Below, one piece after another: positions 35,678 through 45,655 of a stretch of 64,000 nt of DNA. The stretch is from Flectobacillus rivi (lineage in GTDB: Bacteria > Bacteroidota > Bacteroidia > Cytophagales > Spirosomataceae). How positions within the stretch are numbered: position 1 is the first letter of the stretch; each line of letters begins with the position of its first letter. Location: positions 1-64,000 of the forward strand of contig NZ_JASHIE010000016.1 in the NCBI RefSeq assembly GCF_030056655.1, written 5' to 3'. A program made the position numbers and the translations under genes. A model generated the notes under the pieces. It saw nothing but the letters and a program-made list of their open reading frames with translations, searched no databases and had not been told where the DNA came from.

Positions 35678-36017
35678 TAATTTATACTGTTTGATTGAAA
35701 AATATCCGACAGTTAGGTTTCAGACCCGCTGTCAAAATCTAGTGATATATGTTACTTTAGTTGAGTTTTACCAATAAGGCTTTGCCTTTTGATTTTATAA
35801 GCTTCAACAGTACAAATACTGTCTTTCTACTTGATTCAAATAAATTGATAAACAAGTATTTGAATGTGATGAATGTGGTTTAGAATGCATGGTTTATTTG
35901 TTATTCTTAATCTATATAGTATATAATTTTAGTATACTTATGTGTTAAAATAAAAGGAGTTTTCTATAGAATAACTCCATTTCTATACCCGAAGTCCAAA
36001 ATCTACATTAGATAAGA
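35678..36017. other. Gene-free stretch upstream of TonB receptor
   Basis: 340 bases between the receptor start and the end of the TauE/SafE gene, both on the minus strand. It should contain the receptor's promoter. I see no convincing CAAAnnTA (reverse -7) element, terminator or repeat, only AT-rich sequence. Confidence 0.4.
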
Positions 36018-36893
36018 TTATATTAAATGAAAGCTTTTAATAATCGTTCTTAAACTAATGATGATAACTAGCGTTCCGACTAAAATCATCATAGGTTTAC
36101 GTTTTACTTTGTTGACGAAAATAGCCCCCAAAGGTGAAGCTACCGTACCGCCAACAATCAAGCCCAACACTACCTGCCAAGAATTGACGCCTTCAAAAAG
36201 TAAAAATGTAATACCACTGGCAAATGAAACGGCAAACTCCGCTGCGTTAACCGAACCAATGGTATAGCGTGGGTCACGACCTCTGCCTAACAACGAGGAC
36301 GTTACGATTGGTCCCCAACCACCACCACCGATTGAATCCATAAAGCCTCCGAAGACAGCCAACAATCCCAAACGCTTGGTACGTTGTTTAACAATATTTT
36401 TTTGAAGCGCTTTCCTAATAATGATTATTCCCAAAATAATCATGTAAATAGAAATGTAAGGTTTTATCACATTTCCATCAATGAAATCCGCAAGCAAGTA
36501 AGCGCCTGTAATAGAGCCTAATACCCCAGGGATTAATAGATTGCGAAACAATTTTTTATTGATGTTACCAAACTTAAAATGCGAAATAGCAGAAGCGCCT
36601 GTCGTAAACATTTCGGCTACGTGTACACTTGTACTACTTACCGCAGGTGGCACGCCCAAACTCAATAAAAATGAGGTGGAAGTTACACCGTATGCCATTC
36701 CTAGAGTTCCATCTACTAATTGTGCCCCCAATCCCACCAACACATAGAACCCGAAATCACTGTTAAAACCATCTTGAATGGCAGACCAAGAAAAATGGAT
36801 ATTTCCACTATATATCAATACAATAAAACTACTAAGTAGTAATACTGTAGGTGCGATATACCATACGGCGCGATTAGAAAGAATTTTTTGCAC
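36018..36893 (-). CDS. TauE/SafE-family membrane permease
   Basis: A 291-residue inner-membrane protein with about eight hydrophobic segments in two halves. The first half has VGLGAQLVDGTLGMAYGVTS and the second GGFMDSIGGGGWGPIVTSSL, the repeated Gly-rich signature of the family. Members export or import sulfite, sulfonates or other organic anions; the substrate here is not decidable. It is probably a single-gene unit. Confidence 0.9.
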   Translation of the reverse strand: MQKILSNRAVWYIAPTVLLLSSFIVLIYSGNIHFSWSAIQDGFNSDFGFYVLVGLGAQLVDGTLGMAYGVTSTSFLLSLGVPPAVSSTSVHVAEMFTTGASAISHFKFGNINKKLFRNLLIPGVLGSITGAYLLADFIDGNVIKPYISIYMIILGIIIIRKALQKNIVKQRTKRLGLLAVFGGFMDSIGGGGWGPIVTSSLLGRGRDPRYTIGSVNAAEFAVSFASGITFLLFEGVNSWQVVLGLIVGGTVASPLGAIFVNKVKRKPMMILVGTLVIIISLRTIIKSFHLI

Positions 36894-37147
36894 GATTGTT
36901 TTTGGGGTTAAGTGTCAGAATAATAAACTCCAAAGAATTCAATTTTATATGTCGAGAGTCATTTAAACATTTATGAGCTTTAAAGAAAGAGTGAAAGCAA
37001 CGCTTTCACCCTTAGCTGCATTAGATTGATTAAATAGACTACCATTAGTTCAAACAACAGACTCCATGTTAGAGCCGATTGAAAAATCTGTTTGGTTTTG
37101 CAAAAATAATGATAAATATTAAATCTATATACTTTGTAGACTAATAT

Positions 37148-37738
37148 TTATGAAAAAATTTTAGAATTCTTATAATTGTTCACAAAAACCTCGATTTCTT
37201 TATATGATAAGTAGGATTGTAATTCTGTATCAATAAAATGGTGGATAATTAAGCCATTGGCTAATACCAAGAAACTTGCCGATAGCGGAATGTTTTCAGG
37301 AATTCCTGCATAAAACTGTGTACAGGGAGCATGCTCTGATAATAGCCCTATACTTTTTGCAATATCTTGATTATCATCATGATAGATAGAAAACGTAAGC
37401 TTTTCGTTCTGTTTTAGTTCCTTTATTTTAGGAAGACTCAAGTTAGTAATTGTAAGTATTTGAACGCCAAGCTCTGACAATCGTCGAACAGATTTTTGTA
37501 ATAACCAAAGTTGTTGATCTGCATATTCTTTCCACTCTGGTACATAATAAGTAATCAAAACAGGCTTGCCTTGAGCGATTTCTTCTAGACTTAATTGTTG
37601 TTTGTCTTCAGGAAAATCGAAATTCCATTCTCCATTTTCTTTTGCAAAACTGATTGATGGAAACTGTTTTCCTGCCCCTAATATTTTTGATAATAGTTTG
37701 TTGAGTTGTGTTTTCCGTGTTTTGATGAAATAAATCAT
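37148..37738 (-). CDS. Thioredoxin-fold protein resembling peroxiredoxin, without peroxidatic Cys
   Basis: A 196-residue cytoplasmic protein. Residues about 27-165 fit an AhpC/TSA-like thioredoxin fold (GKQFPSISFAK, KPVLITYYVPEWKEYADQQL, LGVQILTITN, SFLVLANGLIIHHF). At the place where peroxiredoxins have PxxxTxxC it reads VPEWKEYADQQ, with no Cys. The only obvious Cys is in HAPCTQFY. It may be a non-catalytic relative. The first 25 residues are basic and unrelated to the fold. Confidence 0.6.
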   Translation of the reverse strand: MIYFIKTRKTQLNKLLSKILGAGKQFPSISFAKENGEWNFDFPEDKQQLSLEEIAQGKPVLITYYVPEWKEYADQQLWLLQKSVRRLSELGVQILTITNLSLPKIKELKQNEKLTFSIYHDDNQDIAKSIGLLSEHAPCTQFYAGIPENIPLSASFLVLANGLIIHHFIDTELQSYLSYKEIEVFVNNYKNSKIFS

Positions 37739-37964
37739 GATAATATTTAGTCTATAGTTTTAATAGACAAATATAGGGGATTTTTATTCGCAAAAACTAC
37801 ACAATTTTGTTTTTCTTATGATTTTATATTCTAGGAATTCTACAAAATGAAAAATTGGCGGTTGGTGCATGATAGAAATATGACCAGCGAGGTAGGTAGT
37901 ATTTGGTGAGATTTTAACCCTAATTAAAAAGGGATAAACTGTTAGGATATAGTTTGTACTTTTC

Positions 37965-38106
37965 CAATAGTATACAGCGTAATAAAGCAAAATAATATTA
38001 CCTTATTACGCTGTAGGCTATAAGCCGTAGGCATTAGACAAAAAAGATTAGAAAACCACATAAAATTATGACCTACAGCTTAATGCCTAAAGCAGGTAAA
38101 ATTACT
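37965..38106. repeat. Dispersed intergenic repeat, family A (reverse copy)
   Basis: Reads TTACGCTGTAGGCTATAAGC and CGTAGGCATTAGACAAAAAAG, then CTACAGCTTAATGCCTAAAG and CAGGTAAAATTACTTTAAT: family A in the opposite orientation. The rest of this 368-bp gap (from 37739) holds only a small hairpin (GTCTATAG...TTAATAGAC) and nothing else I can name. Confidence 0.6.
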
Positions 38107-40560
38107 TTAATTACTAAAATCGATATCAGGTTTGTTTACATTCTGAGATTTCTTCTTGAAAAATGAATTTGCTTGTCCAATAGGTAATTGAATAGTGAGT
38201 TTGTAAAATCTTACCTCTCTACGGTTCATCGTACTTTGCATAATATTGCCTTGATCATACACCGTAATATATTGGCGAGAATTAAAAATATCATTGACAG
38301 CAAAAGCAATGCTTGCTCGATTGTTCATAAACATTTTCTTGATGGCAAAATCTGCTGCTTCTATTGGCTTGCGGTATCCTTGTAAAGTGGGTGATTTGGC
38401 GTCTCTATTCAAGTTAATTTGAGCGACAATATCTTTTGGAAACTTGTACGAAATATTCAATTTGGCACGATACGTAAACATTTCGTTTTGCTGCGTCACA
38501 GATTGTATCAAAAAATGATAAGCATTGATGTTACCTAACACAGATAAATTTCCAAGATTTAGTTTTAAGGTATTATCAATTCCGTACTGAATATCGGCTT
38601 TTGTATTGATAAATGTTGTTACCAAAATGGTAGAATCTGTGCTTGAAGCCTGTGTAAAAGGCTTAATGGTATGGTCTTCATAAATGTAATAGCCTGTTGC
38701 CAACCACGACAAATGTCCCCAAGAGGTATTATATGAAAGTTCTACAGAATTGACAAATTCAGGTTGTACCTTTGGGTTTCCAACAGTAATATTTTGCTTA
38801 TCGTTGGCTTGAATACCTACAAAAAGATGGCGGAAATTGGGTCTACCAACTTTTCTTCCTAGACTTAAACCTAATTCTGAATCATTGCCAAGTTTTTTAG
38901 AAATAGAGAAAGAAGGGAAAAATGCTTTTATCCAGTCTCCATTTTGTGCGCTTGGGTAATCATACCCAAAAGTTGCGCCATCAAATCTTGAATTACCATG
39001 CAAAAATGATTCTTCAAATCGTAAACCGCCTTGAATACTATAATTACGTTTGAGCTTGGTGCTATACATAAAATAGGCAGCATTAACAGATTCTTTGATT
39101 ACGCCATCTTGCGAATATCCTTCCAATAAAGTATAAGTATCGTTGTTTTTCTTGTTGAACAAATACTGAATGTCGCGGGTGTAATTAAATGAGCGAATAC
39201 CCATTTCTATTTTGGTAAAATCATTAATTGGTTTGGTATAATCTAACTGAAAAAGATATTGCGAACCAGCCTGACTTCCTGTGATTTTATCTATTTCTGG
39301 ATACCCATCCATGCTAGTATTATCAGCATTTAAGCTTGTTGTAAGCCAGTCAGCAGCATTAGAAATGGTATTTTTCGTAAAAGAAGTCATCAAACTTAAC
39401 TCTTTTCCTTTCTGAGCAAAGCTTTTTTTCCAGTCAAATTCGATACCAAAATTGGTGTAATTATTGGCAGGTACGGTTGTTCGAGTTCCCGAACTCAAAA
39501 CCTTGTTTTGAGCATCTTTATAGGCATAAGACTGATTGGTGAAAGTATTATAGGAGCCACCTACAAGATTACCTGCAAGCGTGAAGGTGTTATATTTATT
39601 GGGTGAAAATTCAGTGGAAATACGCCCATTCTGGAAAGTATTATCTTGGTTAATATCAGTGTTTTGCTGAAAATAACTCATGATACCACGATTAGTTGTA
39701 GTTCTGTCCACATATCCAGTGAGCGGATTTTTGGTAGCGTTGAGGTTGTATAGTACATTAAACGTCCACTTATTTTGATGATAATCTAAGTTCAATGAGG
39801 CATCATATCTACCGTTGTTACCAAGACCAAGACTTGCCATACCATTATATCCTGCTTCTCGATTTTTTTTCAAAACCAAATTGATAATACCTCCCGAAGT
39901 TGACGCATCGTATCGTGCCGAAGGGTTTGAAACTACCTCAACCGACTCTATTTGATTGGCTGGAATTTGTGCTAAGGTTAGTTGAGTTGGTTTACCATTG
40001 ATATAAATAGTGGTAGCGAGATTGCGAATACTGGCACTTCCTGTTTCGTCAATACTTACCGAAGGCACGCTTTTAAGTAGGGCTTCAGCCGTTCCGCCGA
40101 TGCTTGTTAGGTTTTTTCCAACACTAAACACACGTTTATCCATGTTGAATGAAGCGGCATCTTTTTCGCCCTTCACCTGTACTTCTTGCAGTACATTGGC
40201 GTCTGGTGAGAGGAGAATCGTTTCAATATTTTGATGGCTCTGCTCTACTTTGATTGCCTTTTCAAAAGTTTTATAAGAGATAAAAGACACTCTTAACACA
40301 AACTCTCCCAATGGGACATTTGAAAGTTTGAAATTGCCATTTTCATCGGCAGTAGCGCCAGCTGTAAGTTGCGTTTTTTCGCCTTCTTTTTTCAAAAGAG
40401 TGACCGAAGCAAAGCTCAAACCTTTATTGTTTGAAATATCTAATACCTGTCCCGTCAATTCGGAAGTATTTTTTGGAGATACTTTCTGTCCCAAAGCAGC
40501 TGATAGTGAGGTAAGTAATAAAAGTACGGTGAATATGGGACTTTTGATGAAATAATTCAT
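38107..40560 (-). CDS. Outer-membrane TonB-dependent receptor, beta-barrel family (second)
   Basis: An 817-residue receptor of the same class as the one at 8.67 kb. It has a signal peptide (LLTSLSAALGQ), a CarboxypepD_reg-like domain (TGQVLDISNNKGLSFASVTLL), a plug with IRNLATTIYINGKPTQL and IESVEVVSNPSARYDASTSGGIINLVLKK, and a long barrel. The ATG at 40560 is chosen over the in-frame one at 40593 because it begins the signal sequence. No SusD partner is present. The ligand is unknown. Confidence 0.88.
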   Translation of the reverse strand: MNYFIKSPIFTVLLLLTSLSAALGQKVSPKNTSELTGQVLDISNNKGLSFASVTLLKKEGEKTQLTAGATADENGNFKLSNVPLGEFVLRVSFISYKTFEKAIKVEQSHQNIETILLSPDANVLQEVQVKGEKDAASFNMDKRVFSVGKNLTSIGGTAEALLKSVPSVSIDETGSASIRNLATTIYINGKPTQLTLAQIPANQIESVEVVSNPSARYDASTSGGIINLVLKKNREAGYNGMASLGLGNNGRYDASLNLDYHQNKWTFNVLYNLNATKNPLTGYVDRTTTNRGIMSYFQQNTDINQDNTFQNGRISTEFSPNKYNTFTLAGNLVGGSYNTFTNQSYAYKDAQNKVLSSGTRTTVPANNYTNFGIEFDWKKSFAQKGKELSLMTSFTKNTISNAADWLTTSLNADNTSMDGYPEIDKITGSQAGSQYLFQLDYTKPINDFTKIEMGIRSFNYTRDIQYLFNKKNNDTYTLLEGYSQDGVIKESVNAAYFMYSTKLKRNYSIQGGLRFEESFLHGNSRFDGATFGYDYPSAQNGDWIKAFFPSFSISKKLGNDSELGLSLGRKVGRPNFRHLFVGIQANDKQNITVGNPKVQPEFVNSVELSYNTSWGHLSWLATGYYIYEDHTIKPFTQASSTDSTILVTTFINTKADIQYGIDNTLKLNLGNLSVLGNINAYHFLIQSVTQQNEMFTYRAKLNISYKFPKDIVAQINLNRDAKSPTLQGYRKPIEAADFAIKKMFMNNRASIAFAVNDIFNSRQYITVYDQGNIMQSTMNRREVRFYKLTIQLPIGQANSFFKKKSQNVNKPDIDFSN

Positions 40561-40818
40561 TTTTATAAAATTTGTTAAATACTTGATTATCAATTATATA
40601 GATATATTTGTCTGTTTGTTGGAAATAGAATACCACAATATTATAGCTCAATTTTGGAGAAATTCTGTAGAAATAAATTAAATGTAAGATTTATGAATTT
40701 TTTAGGTATAAAGTTCGAGGTTATTTGTTCTATTTGTGTTTTGGTTTGTTAAAACCCTTTAAACAAATGGCAGTTTCTCTATTCTAATCGATAGAACAAT
40801 TTTAAATTTTGAATACCA

Positions 40819-41556
40819 GTGCTGAAAAAAATCATAATAGATAGCCAGCTTTATGTGGCTTTGATGGGAACTTTACTTGCTACATTTTTTATGTTAGAAG
40901 AAGGTAGTTTTCGATTTCCTACTTTCTTCCTCATTTTTGTAACGTACTTCAACGGGTATATTTATACCAAATATCAAGGCGTATCTTTTTTTAATAAAAT
41001 ATTGATTATCAATAGTATAATAGCCTTAATTAGTATTTCACTGATTTTTCACAATCATAATGCCCATCGATTTTATAAATGGGTTACTATCTCGTTTTTA
41101 GGGCTTTTGTACAATAGCCAGTTTTTGAGTACTACTATTCGTAAAATTCCACTGCTGAAAGGGCTGTATGTTGGTATTGTGTGGGGACTGGTCAATGGAT
41201 GGCTTTCTTTTCACTATTTTAGTTTTTCTATTTTTTTGATGACCTTATTGTTTATCACAGCCTTGATTTTTCCTTTTGATATTCGAGATGTTGATACTGA
41301 TTCAATTATTACTTTTCCGCAATTAATAGGTATCCAAAAGTCTAAATATTTGGCTTACGGTATGCTTGTGTTGGCGGCTGGATTGAGCATGATTTATCTA
41401 AAAGAACAATACGCCATTGCATTTGTGCTAACCTGTTTTATATCGATGATTTTTGTGTTTTTTACCGAAAAAGATAATCCAGATCTTTACTTTTCGTTCG
41501 GTGTTGAAACCTGCTCATGCCTCCCTTTTGTCATTTGGAGTATTTTTCTGAAATGA
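40819..41556 (+). CDS. UbiA-like integral membrane protein
   Basis: A 245-residue protein with about seven or eight transmembrane segments. FPFDIRDVDTDSIITFPQLIG resembles the second Asp-rich motif of the UbiA prenyltransferase family (DxxDxxxD), but I see no matching first motif in the N-terminal half, where FNGYIYTKYQG stands. It may be a diverged UbiA-type enzyme or a non-catalytic relative. The start is a GTG at 40819. It is followed by the iron-sulfur repair gene. Confidence 0.55.
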   Translation: MLKKIIIDSQLYVALMGTLLATFFMLEEGSFRFPTFFLIFVTYFNGYIYTKYQGVSFFNKILIINSIIALISISLIFHNHNAHRFYKWVTISFLGLLYNSQFLSTTIRKIPLLKGLYVGIVWGLVNGWLSFHYFSFSIFLMTLLFITALIFPFDIRDVDTDSIITFPQLIGIQKSKYLAYGMLVLAAGLSMIYLKEQYAIAFVLTCFISMIFVFFTEKDNPDLYFSFGVETCSCLPFVIWSIFLK

Positions 41557-41662
41557 CTTTCATTTATCTTCCTGATTTTTACGAGTTCAAGTTTTGATAT
41601 TAGTCATAATAAAGGATAAAAAAGTCTTTTATTTTTGTTCAAAAATTTAACTCAAATACTTT

Positions 41663-42394
41663 ATGGAAACGATAAACTTTGATACTAAGACCGTAGGCGA
41701 AATAGTCGCACATAATCCCAAAGCAGCAAGTGTATTTAGAAAGTTGAATATTGATTTTTGTTGTGGGGGCAATAAGAGCTTTACTGAAGAATGTAAGAAG
41801 AAGAAACAGGATCCAGCAGAAATTTGGGAAGAAATAGAGTTGCTGTCAAAAACGGGCGACAAGTCTTTGGATTTTAATAACCTAAAGCTCGACTTCTTGA
41901 TTGACTATATCTATCAAGTACATCATCAATTTTTGTATAAAAACTTACCCGAAATCAGATATTTTGTAGAGAAGGTTTGTACCAAGCACAAGGATAAATA
42001 TGCTTATCTAACGGAATTAGCTACCGTTTATACGATTCTTGAGGAAGACTTGTTAGGGCACCTGCCTAAAGAGGAAAATGTAATATTTCCTTATGGAAAG
42101 TCTCTTGTAACAGCATCTGAGGAACATGCGCAAGTAGCACCTCCATTTTTTCGGACAGTCAAAAATCCAATCAGTATGATGAATAGCGAGCATGAAGAGG
42201 CTGGAGAGTTACTGTTTAGACTTCGAGAAATTACTAATAATTATACTCCTCCTGTGGACGCCTGTAATTCCCACATTGTAATGTTATCTAAATTAGAGGA
42301 ATTAGATACTGATTTGACACAACATGTGCATTTGGAAAACAATATTTTATTTCCCAAGTTAGCAGCGCTCGAAATGGAAATAATGACCCATTAG
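41663..42394 (+). CDS. scdA: Iron-sulfur cluster repair di-iron protein (RIC/ScdA)
   Basis: Cytoplasmic protein of 243 residues that repairs iron-sulfur clusters damaged by nitric oxide or peroxide. The N-terminal ScdA_N domain (1-60) has TVGEIVAHNPKAASVFRKL and the DFCCGGN motif. The hemerythrin-like di-iron domain (about 80-240) supplies His and Glu ligands in YQVHHQFLY, GHLPKEENVIFP, NSEHEEAGEL and HVHLENNILFP. The length is usual for the family. It ends with a strong terminator. Confidence 0.93.
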   Translation: METINFDTKTVGEIVAHNPKAASVFRKLNIDFCCGGNKSFTEECKKKKQDPAEIWEEIELLSKTGDKSLDFNNLKLDFLIDYIYQVHHQFLYKNLPEIRYFVEKVCTKHKDKYAYLTELATVYTILEEDLLGHLPKEENVIFPYGKSLVTASEEHAQVAPPFFRTVKNPISMMNSEHEEAGELLFRLREITNNYTPPVDACNSHIVMLSKLEELDTDLTQHVHLENNILFPKLAALEMEIMTH

Positions 42395-42416
42395 GATTCT
42401 TTTGTTGTAAAGCTCA

Positions 42417-42471
42417 ATACCCAAATTCTGCCCTTTTGTATGTCTTATGGTAGAATTTGGGTATTTTTTTT
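42417..42471 (+). terminator. Intrinsic terminator after scdA
   Basis: Perfect 13-base arms ATACCCAAATTCT (42417-42429) and AGAATTTGGGTAT (42452-42464) are followed by seven T. The remaining bases to 42713 show no further gene or repeat and should include the promoter of the GH43-CBM6 gene. Confidence 0.92.
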
Positions 42472-42713
42472 AGGTGTTAAACATTAAGTACACAAAACGA
42501 GTAAAATGTGCTAATCAAATTTTTAGTCATCAACTTATTTTACATTTTCAAGCGATGACCTTTTAACTGAAAATTACATACCTATTTCTATGAAAATGAA
42601 TAGAGACAAAGCCTTTTGACTAAGCATCCTTACGAGGTTATGGCAAAACTTTGTCAGTTGTGAAAAATGTTGATGAAGCTCGCTTGCTATAACGTATTTA
42701 ATAAAAATAACAG

Positions 42714-44645
42714 ATGAAAAAATTAAGCTTTGTTACATTACTCATCGGATTAATTCTTGGAGGTATTACACCTACTTTTTCACAAAAAGACAACACCTTT
42801 TATCATGAAGTAAAAACCTACGTCAACCCCGTATTGCCTGGCGATCACCCCGATCCAACACTACTGAAAGTAGGGGATGACTTTTATCACTGCGGATCAA
42901 GTTTTCATTTTACACCCTATATGCCCATTTATCATTCTAAAGACTTGGTACATTGGAGAGTTATTAGCAGGGTTTTGCCCCCACAAAAAGCGCATTGGGT
43001 AACCGACCGCCCTTCGGCAGGTACTTGGCAAGGTGCGATTACGTATTTTTACGGTTCTTACTGGATTTATTTCTCTGCGAATGGTCAGTGGTTTAGCAAG
43101 GCTGATTCGCCTTTGGGTCCTTGGTCAGAGCCTGTTCAGGTAAAGTCGAATCCGAAAACTGGTCCTTTGGGTTATGATAATTCTATTTTTGTAGACGATG
43201 ATGGAAAGCCTTACATGGTTATTAAAAACGGACAAAAAACGAACCGTTTGCAGGAGTTAGGAAAAGATGGACAACTTACCTCTTCGGTGATTGACCTTGA
43301 TTGGGTCAATGCCAAACTACAATATAGTTGGGCTGAAGGACCAGTAATGTGTAAGCGCAATGGTTATTACTATTATTTTCCTGCTGGCGATGTTTCAGGA
43401 GGGCAATATGTACTTAGAGGGAAGTCGCTAACAAGTGATTCGACGCAGTGGGAGCGTCTTGGCGAATTTTTTAAGCCTATCACCGACGATAAAGTAGGCT
43501 TTAGAAGACCCAACCATATTGCCGCACCAGTACAACTGGCCGATGGGACTTGGTGGACTATTGGTCAGAGCTACGAAAAATATAACCAAGATGATTGGTC
43601 TGGTACGGGGCGCCAAACCGCACTATATCCTGTGATTTGGGAGGGTGACCGTCCGTGGGGAATGGCGCCTACTACCCAGCCTGTGGTTAAGCCCAATTTA
43701 CCAAAATCGGGTATTGCATGGCGTAGTGTGGCTTCGGATGATTTTGAGTCAAAGGAGCTTTCGCTGAATTGGCATTTTTTGAAAAAGAAGCATGCAGATT
43801 TATACAATTTAACTGCTCGAAAAGGCTGGTTGAGGCTTTCGCCTGATTCCTTGCGTACAAGTATTGTTCAAAAAGAAACAGATCATTATTACTCGGCGGT
43901 CACAAAACTTGATTTTAAAGCACAAAACGAAAATGAAAAAGCAGGATTATATCTGAGCAATGGTGCACAAACTGTTGTGGTTAGATTATACAGTGGATAT
44001 GAGAACGGGAAGAAGATTATCTTTAGTTTTGAAAATAATATACAACGTATTCCTAACAATTTCGGAGAGGTAGTCTGGCTGAAAATCGAGAGAAACCTTC
44101 ATGAATTAAAGGCTTATGCCAGTGGTGATGGAAACATTTGGACGGCTGTTGGAAATGCCATTCAGGTACAGAATTTGGATAAAGTACAACCTAATTATAA
44201 TTCATGGGTTGGAACTAGTATTGGCTTGTTTACCGAACATAACAGTGCTGATTTTGATTGGTTTATCTGTAAAGATGGTTTTTCAAAATTACCTGTGGTA
44301 GGTATGAGTAATTTTTATGGAGTCGAAAAAATCAATCAAGAATCTGTGACTAATACCTCTGAAAATGGAGGCTGGCTAATGATTTCAGGAGTGGATTTAG
44401 GTATCCAGAAAAAATACGCAAAAGGCATAGAAATCCAATACAAAGCAAAAACAGATGGCGTATTAGAACTTTGGGTAGATGATTTGAAAACTGGTAAATT
44501 AGTAGCAAAAATCCCATATTCAGCGAGCAAAAATAGTGTACGTAAAAGCCTTAAATCGATAGAGGGACACCATGATATTTTTGTCAAATTTCCTGTAGGA
44601 AAATCAAATGACTTGCAGATAAATTCGCTTCAGTTTTTACCATAG
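42714..44645 (+). CDS. GH43 beta-xylosidase-type enzyme with C-terminal CBM6
   Basis: Multidomain glycosidase of 643 residues, exported by a signal peptide ending near residue 23 (PTFSQ). The GH43 propeller (about 35-320) has base D47 in LPGDHPDPTLL, D155 in LGYDNSIFVDD and acid E208 in YSWAEGPV. A beta-sandwich GH43 C2/DUF1349-like domain (about 335-530) has FESKELSLNWHFL. A C-terminal CBM6-like module (about 535-643) reads GGWLMISGVDLG through HHDIFVKF. It is expected to trim xylo-oligosaccharides. It is followed by a CE6-type esterase in the same orientation. Confidence 0.93.
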   Translation: MKKLSFVTLLIGLILGGITPTFSQKDNTFYHEVKTYVNPVLPGDHPDPTLLKVGDDFYHCGSSFHFTPYMPIYHSKDLVHWRVISRVLPPQKAHWVTDRPSAGTWQGAITYFYGSYWIYFSANGQWFSKADSPLGPWSEPVQVKSNPKTGPLGYDNSIFVDDDGKPYMVIKNGQKTNRLQELGKDGQLTSSVIDLDWVNAKLQYSWAEGPVMCKRNGYYYYFPAGDVSGGQYVLRGKSLTSDSTQWERLGEFFKPITDDKVGFRRPNHIAAPVQLADGTWWTIGQSYEKYNQDDWSGTGRQTALYPVIWEGDRPWGMAPTTQPVVKPNLPKSGIAWRSVASDDFESKELSLNWHFLKKKHADLYNLTARKGWLRLSPDSLRTSIVQKETDHYYSAVTKLDFKAQNENEKAGLYLSNGAQTVVVRLYSGYENGKKIIFSFENNIQRIPNNFGEVVWLKIERNLHELKAYASGDGNIWTAVGNAIQVQNLDKVQPNYNSWVGTSIGLFTEHNSADFDWFICKDGFSKLPVVGMSNFYGVEKINQESVTNTSENGGWLMISGVDLGIQKKYAKGIEIQYKAKTDGVLELWVDDLKTGKLVAKIPYSASKNSVRKSLKSIEGHHDIFVKFPVGKSNDLQINSLQFLP

Positions 44646-44674
44646 CATATACCTTTACTAAACAAACTTGAAAT

Positions 44675-44755
44675 CACTAGTCTAGGGCAATGTCTCGGAC
44701 TAGTGAGTGGTCTATTATCTTACTAGTTCAGGACTTTGTCTTGAACTTATTTTTT
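44675..44755. repeat. Fragment of the 8.2-8.6 kb repeat unit
   Basis: CTAGTCTAGGGCAATGTCTC, GGACTAGTGAG and TTACTAGTTCAGGACTTTGT resemble the spacer blocks of the tandem repeat near 8.2-8.6 kb, here without the 25-bp palindrome. Confidence 0.5.
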
Positions 44756-44800
44756 AAATAGTTTGGCAACTAAAGCATTAACAATTAACGACTTATCACT

Positions 44801-45655
44801 ATGAAAAAGAAAATTGCCATTGTCTTACTGTGTTTGGCTTGTTTTTGGGGTAAAACCTTTGCCCAAAATCCTAATTTTCATATTTACCTAAGCTTAGGAC
44901 AATCTAATATGGAAGGAAATGCCAAGTTTGAGCCACAAGATACCGTTGGTGTCAATCCAAGATTTAAGGTATTGGAAGCTTTGGATTGTCCAAATTTGAA
45001 CAGAAAAATGGGACAATGGTACACTGCTGTGCCACCACTTTGTCGTTGCAATACAGGTCTGACTCCCGTGGACTATTTTGGAAGAACCATGTTAGAATAC
45101 TTACCATCATCAGTCAATGTTGGGGTAATAAATGTATCTATTGGAGGCTGTAGAATAGAGCTTTTTGATAAAGAAAAAACCGATTCTTACGTAGCAACTG
45201 TTGCGCCAAATTGGATGAAGAATATGATAAAAGAGTATGACGGGAATCCTTACAAACGACTAGTAGATATGGCAAAATTGGCACAGAAAGAAGGTGTTAT
45301 CAAAGGGATTTTACTCCATCAAGGGGAATCGAATACGAATGATACTACTTGGACAAAGAAGGTTAAAATAGTGTATGACAACCTTCTACAAGATTTGAAT
45401 TTACCTCCAAATTCTGTTCCATTGCTGGCTGGTGAAACGGTTCATGCTGAACAAGGAGGTATTTGTGCTAGCATGAATACGATTATTGCTATGCTTCCTA
45501 AAACGATACCGACTGCTCGTATTATCTTGTCTAAAGGCTGTACTGACGCCGCAGATAATTTACATTTTGATGCAGCGGGTTATCGCGAGTTAGGCAAAAG
45601 ATATGCTCTTACGATGCTCGACGTTCTGGGATATAAAACTTCTGCGTCGAAATAA
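44801..45655 (+). CDS. CE6-type acetylxylan esterase (SGNH hydrolase)
   Basis: Secreted esterase of 284 residues predicted to remove acetyl groups from xylan or xylo-oligosaccharides. A signal peptide ends near residue 22 (GKTFAQ). Ser35 lies in GQSNMEG, LHQGESN forms the second conserved block with Glu176, and DNLHFD near residue 252-257 supplies the catalytic His. This is the SASA domain shared by CE6 and sialate O-acetylesterases; the xylan setting favours CE6. It follows the GH43-CBM6 gene by 155 bp. Confidence 0.9.
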   Translation: MKKKIAIVLLCLACFWGKTFAQNPNFHIYLSLGQSNMEGNAKFEPQDTVGVNPRFKVLEALDCPNLNRKMGQWYTAVPPLCRCNTGLTPVDYFGRTMLEYLPSSVNVGVINVSIGGCRIELFDKEKTDSYVATVAPNWMKNMIKEYDGNPYKRLVDMAKLAQKEGVIKGILLHQGESNTNDTTWTKKVKIVYDNLLQDLNLPPNSVPLLAGETVHAEQGGICASMNTIIAMLPKTIPTARIILSKGCTDAADNLHFDAAGYRELGKRYALTMLDVLGYKTSASK

